From contig OY756961.1 of the NCBI GenBank assembly GCA_963580455.1, positions 22,115,001 through 22,179,000 of the forward strand: 64,000 nt of DNA, given 5' to 3'. The number at the start of each line of letters is the position of its first letter. Positions within the stretch are counted from its first letter, which is position 1. Below, in pieces: positions 55,476 through 64,000 of the stretch. The notes under the pieces were generated by a model that saw only the letters and a program-made list of their open reading frames with translations, was not told the origin of the DNA and did no database searches. Source of the stretch: Euonymus europaeus. Taxonomy: Eukaryota > Streptophyta > Magnoliopsida > Celastrales > Celastraceae. The position numbers and the translations under genes were made by a program.

Positions 55476-56230
55476 TGCCTATAAATAAACATTGGAACCT
55501 ACGTAATTAACATATTAGTAATTAAAAATAATTTAATTAAAATAATTTAATTAAAAATAACGTAATTAAAATGACTGAATAAAACTTATCAATGATGGAT
55601 CTTGTTGGATATATCTTTACATGTTGATTCTAGATATGTAATTTTTTCGAAATCTAGGATGTATTTTGAGAGATAAAATGTTTTAAAATTTCATTTAAGA
55701 AAAAAAATGCAGCGTGAAATTTCAAATAAGATGTTTTATTTTCTAAAATTTTAATTTTACATATCATACGCTTACAAAGCATAACATGTAGACTTGAGTT
55801 AATGTTGAGTTACAAAAACTTGGACTATTTAGCACCACTTTTATTGCTTATATAATTTCATTTATATTAAACATATCAATTTATGATTTATCATCATCGT
55901 GCCAATCTCTTTGTTTATCTTTATCCGGATTCAACTCAAAAAAAAATCATATGCCTTTCGATTCATGCATATCAGAAACGAAGCGATAGGTTTCTCTTTC
56001 TTTAATCGCCTCAGCATGCTTCGTGTCCTTGTTGAATATTAGTATGGGAAAGCAGCAGAACAACGAAGCTTGAGGCGTGTGTAAGGACACTGTGCTTAAG
56101 GATATTTTTGGCATCCTCCAGGATTCAACAAGCTCTTCCAACCAAATGGTGGGAGCAGGAACAACAACAAAAATAAATCAAGCAGGCAGCAGTAGAAGAG
56201 AAGTAAATGATTTTCTTTGTTCATAAAACG
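55476..56230. other. AT-rich stretch leading into the second copia element
   Basis: No gene. From ~56090 the sequence may already be the far end (U5 on the minus strand) of the downstream LTR of the next element, because the LTR's TATA motif is at 56241-56250. The exact LTR end could not be fixed. Confidence 0.35.
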
Positions 56231-59200
56231 GATGGCAGGCTCTATATATAGCAGAATAAGTGTTAGCCGTTGGGAGAGATATGTGGGAGGAGTTGAGGTG
56301 ATCATGGAACCACTAAACTGGGCTGAAGCCCAAAGAATGTATCTCGCGCGCAAGGGGTGGGGAAATCCACCCATTTCACTTTTGTTTGGGTTATGCGCGC
56401 GAGCCCACTACCATGTCTTGTTGCTCATAAGCCCATGGTAGTTGGTTTGCTTATAAATCATATCTCAAGTTTGGATTTCTTCCATGTGGGACTTTGAGGT
56501 TTTGAAATAAACTCACAACAATCCCCCACATATTTCAAAAGCTCGAGGAAATGATAAGGTTTTGCTAGTGCTGAATTATTAACATGGATGTAAATGCCTC
56601 GAAACTAGTTGTTTAGAACATTGAACTAGTTCTAGACTTAACAAGATATAACTCACAAGGTTTTGGTAAAACTAATAGTTTTTTGAACCAAAGACCTTTT
56701 ATTGTAAGTTAGAGATCTTATCAATCACATTACACCCCCACAATTCATGTTGTTCATCGCAATTTTGCGCTAATAGGCCATGCGTGTGCCTGGAAGTTCA
56801 TGAGTGCTCTAAAGATTATGCCAAAATCTCATAGAAGCGGCCCCACTTCACACTCATATAGTTGAATTTCATCAAGTGTATACTACCTTTAATACACCAC
56901 CCAAAAGGGATATAAAATTCATTAAGAGCTTAGCTCAACCTCAATTTAATAGTAGTTTGACACTAATCACATACCATAGGATGGGCTTTCAATTTTTTAT
57001 AGTGTCACAGGATCAACAATGACTTGTGATTACCTATTGAACCTACTTCATTGGATCTCCAATCACATAGGTTAGGTTACCATCATTGTTGATATCTCAA
57101 GTTGGCTTTAGCCCCATTCCCCTCGATGTTTCCGAGATCATCTTCCTCCCTAAGGGCTTAGTCAGAGGGTCAGCCAAATTCAATTCTGACTTCACATAAT
57201 CAATGGATATAATTCCATCTTTTAACAGCTGTTTTTCCACTTCATGTCTTAGACGAATATGTCTACTCTTGCCATTAAAGGACTTATTCTTTGCAATTGC
57301 TATTGCAGATTGATTATCACAATGCATGGACACAGATGGTGTTGGTTTCATACCCAATGGTATTTCTGCCAAGAGATTTTTTAACCACTCAGCTTCTCCA
57401 CCAGCCAACTCCAGAGCTATGAACTCTGATTCCATAGTTGATCTAGCAATAATGGACTGCTTGGCTGATTTCCAAGTTATTGCACCTCCACCAAGAGTGA
57501 AAATGTAACCACTAGTGGATTTTGTCTCATCTGAAACTGAGATCCAGTTAGTATCATTGTATCCTTCTAATACAGCTGGAAATCCACTATATAGAATACC
57601 ATAATTCATGGTACCTCTCAAATATTTCATTAGTCTGTTTAATGCGATCCAATGCTCAGAATTGGGACTTTGAGTATATCTACCAATCTACATACTGCAT
57701 ATGCAATATCAGGTCTAGAAAAATTCATGAGATGCAACAGACTCCCAATAATCTGAGCATACTTGTAAAATTGAGCAATGGGATCACCACGATTTTTCTT
57801 TAATTGAGTGTTACTATCATAAGGAGTACTCATAGGTGTCACCTCAAAATTTTCAAACTTCTTTAGAAGTTTCTCAACATAATGTTCTTGTGACAACATT
57901 ATACCATCATTTCTCCTTATGATCTTAACACCCAATATCACATTTGCTTCACCCATATCTTTCATATCAAATTGTGAAGCTAAGTAACTTTTAGTACTAT
58001 GTACTATTTCAAGATTAGTGCCAAATATAAACATATCATCCACATAAAGAGCAATGATAACACATTCATGGTTAATCACTTTAGTATAAACACATTTATC
58101 AACACCAATAGATGAAAATCCATCACGCAATATTACTTGATCAACTTTCTCATGTCACTGTTTCGGTGCTTGTTTTAGGCCATACAAAGATTTTTTCAAC
58201 TTACAAACTTTATTTTATTGGCCAGATATAACAAAACCTTCAGGTTGCACCATGTAAACCTCTTCATCTAAATCACCATTTAAAAATGCTGTTTTAACAT
58301 CCATTTGATGAATAACAAGTTTATAAATTGATGCCAAAGCTATTAAAACACGAATTGATGAAATTCTAGTAACAGGAGCAAAAGTATCAAAATAGTCAAC
58401 ATTTTGTTTTTGAGTAAAACCTTTTGCTACTAATCTAGTCTTGTATTTTTCTATCGAACCATCGGGGTTAAGTTTTCTTTTGAAAATCCATTTGCAACCA
58501 ATTGGTTTAGCTCCTAGTGGTAAATCAACTAAATCCCAAGTATGATTTTGCAAAATTGAATCAATTTCAGTTTTAATAGCATTTCTCCAAAATAGAGCAT
58601 CACTAGAAGATATAGCATCAGAGTAAGTGATCGGATCATTATCAACAAGATAAGTATAAAAGTCATCTCCAAAGGAGGATTCTTTTCTTGGTCTCTTACT
58701 CCTTCTCAATTCATCCTCAGTGGTTTCGTCAAAAGTATTATTCACAGGTGCATGAGAAATTTTATCAGCTAATGGATAAATGTGTTCAAAAAATTCAGCA
58801 TTTTTTATCTCAACTATAGTGTTACAATCAAGACCATCACTCCTCAAAACAAGAAATCTATATGCAGCACTATGTTCAGCATAACCAATGAACATGCAAT
58901 CAGAAGTTTTTGACCCAATTTTTCTTTTCTTAGGATCCGGCAACATTACCTTAGCAAGGCACCCCCACACTCTCAAATATTTTAAATTAGAGGCATAACC
59001 CTTCCATAATTCATAGGGTGACTTGCCGGTTTTCTTATGAGGAATTATATTTTCTAAATGACATGCAGATAATATAGCTTCACCCCACAAGTTATCAGAA
59101 GCATGAGAACTAACAAGCATAGCATTCATCATTTCTTTTAAAGTTCTATTTTTGCGTTCAGCTACTCCATTAGATTGTGGTGAATAGGGAGGCGTTACTT

Positions 59201-61050
59201 CATGTATTATTCCTTCTTTTTTCACAATAATCATTCATTAATACGTATTCACCACCTCTATCAGATCTGACTCGTTTAATCTTTTTACTTAATACTTAAT
59301 TGGTTTTCTACTTCAGCTTTGTAAAGTAAAAACACATCAAAAGCATCATCTTTATTTCTAAGCAAATATATTTTAGCATATCTAGAATAATCATCAATAA
59401 AGGTTATATAATATTTCTTACCACCTCTAGTCATAGTTTGTTTCAAATCTCCTAAATCCGTATGAATTAAGCTTAACAAATCATTTTCTCTATTTATGGA
59501 TGGACATGGTTTTTTAGTGGATTTGGTTTCAGCACATATTTCACACTTATTCGCACAAGTTGAAAACTTAGGAATTAAACCAAGTGTTTGCATTTTCTTG
59601 ATATATCCCAAACTAGCATGACCTAATCTAGCATGCCATAAATCAATTGAATCAATCAAGTAAGCAGAAGAAGATGCATCATTCTTATTGAGAACATTGA
59701 GTACAAAGAGTCCCTGATTACAATAGCCCTTGCCCACAAAATCATTGTTTTTGGTCATTATAATCTTGTCAGATTCAAATGACACTTTAACCCCCACTTT
59801 GCCCAACAGGCTCACAGAAATCAAATTTGCTCTTATGTTTGGAACATGGAGCACATCATTCAATGCCAATATTTTTCCAGAAGTCAATTTCAATTGAACT
59901 TTGCCTTTCCCTAGAATTTGTGCCGTTCTAGAATCTCCAAGGTAGACTACCTCATTTTCATCCTTAACGAAAGTATAGGAAGAAAATGAATCTTTACTAG
60001 CACATATGTGCTTAGTAGCTCCAGAGTCTATCACCCAATTTTTGATATTAGCCACCAAGTTGGCTTGAGAAATAACCGCAGCAATGACTTCATCTCCATC
60101 AATCAAGTTTGCACTTGGCTTAGGAGGATTGTTATTTCTCACTCTCTTTCGGCATTGAGGAGCATGATGCCCAGGCTTTCCACAAACAAAGCAAGTACCT
60201 TTCGGTTTAAAAGAGGGGTTATTCACCTTGGGTTTGTAATCACGAGACTTGTTGTCGTACCTCTTTTGATGATTTTTGCCTTGCACCAAGTTTGCTTTTG
60301 ATGCCATCTCCTTAGCTTTGACACTTTTCACCTCCTTCCTGTGAGTTTCTTCAATTGTGATGTGGGTGATGAGATCTTCGAAGGACAGCTGCTTTTGTTT
60401 GTGCTTCAATTGTTGTTTGTAGTTGCTCCAAAACTCGGGAAGCTTCTCAATTAATACTCCAGCAAGGAATTCTTCAGGAAGAATTATTTTGTCCGCCTTC
60501 AAGTCTTCTATCAGCTTGTGGTACTGATTGATTTGCGATTTCATGTCTTTATCATCTGTCATCTCCCATTTGTAGAAGTTGCCTATCACGAATTTCTATT
60601 TTCCAACGTCTTCGGCAGTGTATTTGGGAATCATAGAGTCCCAAATTTCCTTTGCTTCTTTGTAGCTACAGTAGACATCAAAGAGGTCATTAGAAAGACA
60701 ACTCAAAATCGTATGTCTGCATACCTTATTTGCATCAGTCCATTCTTCAGTTATGGGCTCTGGTTTGGTAGTTGTGAGGACCCACGCAACTCGATGCATG
60801 TCAAGAGTGTTGAAGACTCGCTCCCTCCATCTCTTGAAGTTTTCACCTTAAGAATGTATCTCGCGCACAGGGGGGAAATCCACCCATTTCACTTTGGTTT
60901 GGGCCAAACGGCTTGGCCCTTTATGCGCGCGAGCCCACTACCATGTCTTGTTGCTCATAAGCCCATGGTAGTTGGTTTGCTTATAAACCATATCTCAAGT
61001 TTGGATTTCTTCCCTGTGGGACTTTGAGGTTTTGAAATAAATTCACAACA
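56231..61050 (-). mobile_element. Old, broken Ty1/copia retrotransposon
   Basis: The partial LTRs at 56333-56520 and 60850-61050 match over most of their length and both end (minus-strand start) TGTTGTGA. A purine tract (GTGGGGGAT) precedes the downstream LTR. They differ by substitutions and a short insertion in the upstream copy (ggccaaacggcttggcc, a near-palindrome), so the insertion is much older than the copia element at 46104. The region that should hold the end of the upstream LTR, primer site and gag start is missing at ~60840-60850. Flanking duplication not identified. Confidence 0.85.
57097..60840 (-). pseudogene. Copia gag-pol of the second element, multiply interrupted
   Basis: Reading down the minus strand: gag from ~60840 (RWRERVFNTLDMHRVAWVL, then EIWDSMIPKYTAEDVGK and LPEFWSNYKQQLKHKQKQLS). 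Next are the zinc knuckle CFVCGKPGHHAPQC, protease WVIDSGATKHICA and integrase (HARLGHASLGYIKKMQ, then DYSRYAKIYLLRNKDD; TPPYSPQSNGVAERKNRTLK). Reverse transcriptase (GCKWIFKRKLNPDGSIEKYK; ALYVDDMFIFGTN) and RNase H ([34 protein letters not shown]) follow, with a stop at 57097-57099. Breaks: ~60595 (gag), ~59240-59290 (integrase), two stops at ~58150-58215 in reverse transcriptase, and a frame change near 57640. All domains are recognisable but no full product is possible. Confidence 0.9.
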
Positions 61051-64000
61051 ATCCTTTCATAGGTACGCGATTTATGTTCCTTCTTTACTGTAGTATACGA
61101 GCATCCCCCGGCGTGATTTGGGATGTTTTGGGAAGAGAACAGTTGCAAACCTATAAATTTTGAGAAATAAAACTTTGCGATCTCAAAGCAGCTATGAAAA
61201 CGGTAGGGAAAATAGGTGCAGTTTATAGTTTATTCTGCTTTAATTGAGTGATTTTCTTGAATATATATTGTGGTCACCGTTGCTAATTTTTGCCCTTCTA
61301 ACCACCACTCTGATTTCTCTCGGCCTGTATTTCAACATCTTGTACAACATAGAGCTGATATAGTTAATTTTATCCATAGAAAGTATGTTTATAGAAACTT
61401 TGTTTTTAGTTATAAATTTCACACCTCATACACACTAACAATATTATCCGTACATCGGGTTTTGTTCCTCCTTAGTTCAGCTACTAAGGTTGAAACTCAT
61501 GGTCAAAACCCAACTCACTTGGGCTAGAAAAAGGACCGACCAAAACACAGTTAATACCTATTCCAAAATTAATACCAATCCAATTGTTATGCTACTAGTC
61601 CAAAACATAGTCCAGAACAGTGTAAGTGCAAACCAAGTAATAGAAAACCAACACAGATTATGGCAAATTAAAATTAAATCATTAAAGTCAAGCCCATTAT
61701 GGCAGAAGAGCACAACACAGATTGAATCCTGACAGAAGAAAACAACAAGAGCATATAAACGGATTGTGATAGCCTGATAGGCTATTGTTGTTTTCAAATA
61801 ATTGTTTAGCATCTCTCTCATTGTATTTGATGGGGGAAAGGCATGAAAGGGAAGGTTTTACTTATTTTAAGAGCCACTTGGAACTCCTTTAGCTCAATAA
61901 TGAAGTACGAATCCATCACAATTAATTAATTAGGTGTACTTTTTTAATCGATAACGACATAATACACCCTTTAAGCATTTGATACAGACTTAAATTCGGG
62001 TCATCAAACTCGCACGTACATAAGTTTTCGATTTGATAACTGGTAAATTGGATCAAAACTCATTGCATTATCATAGAGGCATTGTTTAAAGTGAAAATCA
62101 AAATTAGAACCTTTCGAGTTTATACAATCTACAAGAGAATTTACCACTATACCATCACCCAAATAATTCTCAATTATCTGCAATTTCTACATATATAAAT
62201 AAATTATAAAGTCCACTAATGTTCTTGAGAGTTGCCGGGCAATGTGTGCATCGCACCACTTAGCCCTGGATTATATTTTAATATTGCAATATCTTACATT
62301 TAATAATTTAATTTTAATTATGGTCTTTAATCTTAGAAGAATCTAATTGGATTAGTAACCTAAAGAGATATCATTAAGATTCTTGGTTATCTTAATCCAA
62401 CGTGTAAAAACTCAACTATCCATGTTGGACTTTCACCCAATTTACCATGTCGTCGGTGAGAAACTTCTGCGCGCGTGTGCCTGATGGTTCAAGTTTAGGC
62501 CCATATAAGATTTCAAAGAACAAACTAACTCATATGATATCATTTTTAGTTACGAAATAAAGTAATTAATCTCGAGACGAGTTCAAGTGACAAGCATGAC
62601 TAGCTTCTCTTGTTGGTATTAATCGAGACCCATTCATCCAAATATCACTTTGTTTTCCTGAAGGACGACTAAGTAATTGCCCCATACGTGTGGGATGATA
62701 GACTACATGTGTCCAAGAGATATTTTTTGGAATAAGGGGAAGAAAGTGGGCTTGAATTAGGAGTTCGAGATTATATACGATCTAATTTATCCACTGAATT
62801 ACGTGAAATTCATATGTATCTAAAATATTAGTTGGGGCAAAACCTCATAAACCGTTATTGGGGGAAAATAAACTTATTTAATTAGTAATGTGTTAATAGA
62901 TATGTGAATGGAAATGGAGGAAGGCAATATACATGCCATAGAAAAATAGATTGGTCGCTTATCAAAAAATAGGGCAATGTATATTTTTGATAACCAAAAG
63001 ATTGTACATTTTTTAAGTTGATAACTCAATATTCAAACGTTTTGTATTACTTTAATCACTCGATCAATTTTTCAAAATTTTGGCCAATCAACGTGCTCGA
63101 TTTGCATTCTATGTGACCTTACACGTAGCTGAAATGGAAAATATAAAAAGAAATTTAAATGACAAAAAGTTGAACCATACAATAATATTATACCCTCATA
63201 TAATGTTTGGATACGACGACGTGGTTTGACATTCCATATGATTTAAATAGAAAAGGCATCACCCAAAGCATATTCCATTAGGCATAGGAACAAAACTTCA
63301 GTCTCACTGTTCACATGTGACTCTTCAGTCTCACTGTTCATCACCCGATATATTGAAGAAGTACTGTGACAAAGACAGTGATCGGGGCTTGCTAAATGCT
63401 ATGGCTGTAAAATCATCAAAAAAAATATATTTTGGTTTTTGAAAATTATAAATGCATGTATGGTATTCATATAACGATTGTGTGTGTGTGTTTTTTCAAA
63501 ATAAAAATTAAATTAGTTGCAAATATAAAATGTTTTTGAGTTGCTATATGACGGTCTAAAATTTATATGTATTTTTCATATTGAATTTAATTTTTATTTT
63601 GAATAAAAAATATAATTAAATTCATTAAAATAAACAGTTCACATTTGTGATAAAAATAATTTTGTTTTTGGTGTTTAAAAATACCAAAAATATATTATAG
63701 CATAACATGTAATAGAACTACAATTCCCAATCCCCAATCCACTCCAAAGGCAAAAATATATACTTTTCCTACTTCAAACAGACCTTAAGAGAAAGATAAA
63801 ACTTTATACATATTAGAAAAAAGTTAAATTGTCTTCTTTTTTTCTTCTCTTTAGTCGAGTGGAGAGACTCGAGCTCAAGACAATATCACGCACATAAATA
63901 AGTGCAGTAGACACTTGAAAATGAATATCGGATAATGTATGAAAATATTTATTTTTACTGATTTGATTATATTCAGAGATATGTTTTGATAATGTAGATA
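61051..64000. other. Intergenic to the window end, no gene seen
   Basis: AT-rich with only short, unremarkable open frames. A direct repeat cttcagtctcactgttca occurs twice near 63297 and 63326. The last ~60 bp (tttactgatttgattatattcagagatatgtttt) resemble the dispersed repeat at 23552-23902. An unassigned GC-richer piece (gttgccgggcaatgtgtgcatcgc) lies at ~62231. Confidence 0.45.

Overview
The window looks like nuclear DNA of a eudicot plant. It has intron-containing genes with GT/AG junctions, AT-rich intergenic DNA, plant-specific families (UGT79-like glycosyltransferase, EP1-like secreted lectin, PNGase A) and dense, mostly decayed transposons. A fragment of chloroplast DNA is also embedded. 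I cannot name the species.

Layout. 1-1694: 5' part of a hAT transposon (ZMYM1/TTF-type transposase, minus strand) with its terminus. 2516-4066: a UGT79-like pseudogene (minus) broken by a miniature LTR retrotransposon, a 47-bp tandem duplication and loss of most of the sugar-donor motif. 4540-10740: transposon graveyard (RNase H relic, gypsy gag relic, and a PIF/Harbinger pair split by an AT-rich terminal-inverted-repeat element holding a minisatellite). 11178-20612: intact eleven-exon gene for a ZDP-type polynucleotide 3'-phosphatase, with a MITE and a copia gag relic in its introns. 20895-23902: chloroplast trnI-GAU fragment, a ~0.95-kb tandem duplication and a MITE. 24905-30802: eight-exon gene for the RAB3GAP2-type N-terminal domain protein. 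32701-34473: intact single-exon PNGase A-like gene (minus). 34474-39008: intergenic DNA with a three-unit tandem repeat and a copia RNase H relic. 38980-41850 and 51430-53560: the two halves of a segmental duplication, each carrying an EP1-like lectin gene. The first copy is a pseudogene and the second is intact. Between them sits a structurally complete, very young Ty1/copia element (46104-50967). 54682-55475: tandem repeats. About 56230-61050: an old, broken second copia element. 61051-64000: no gene recognised.

Five host loci are recognisable, of which four are intact: ZDP (nuclear DNA end repair), RAB3GAP2-like (Rab GTPase regulation), PNGase A-like (secretory deglycosylation) and EP1-like (cell-wall lectin). 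They do not form a pathway. The order ZDP - RAB3GAP2-like - PNGase A resembles, from memory, a block on Arabidopsis chromosome 3, so it is probably an ancient gene neighbourhood. The rest of the window records transposon invasion, nesting and local duplication. I found no convincing new multi-gene system. The most informative structures are the TRIM inside the UGT reading frame, the element nested in the Harbinger transposase, and the EP1 duplication with one filled and one empty hAT site.
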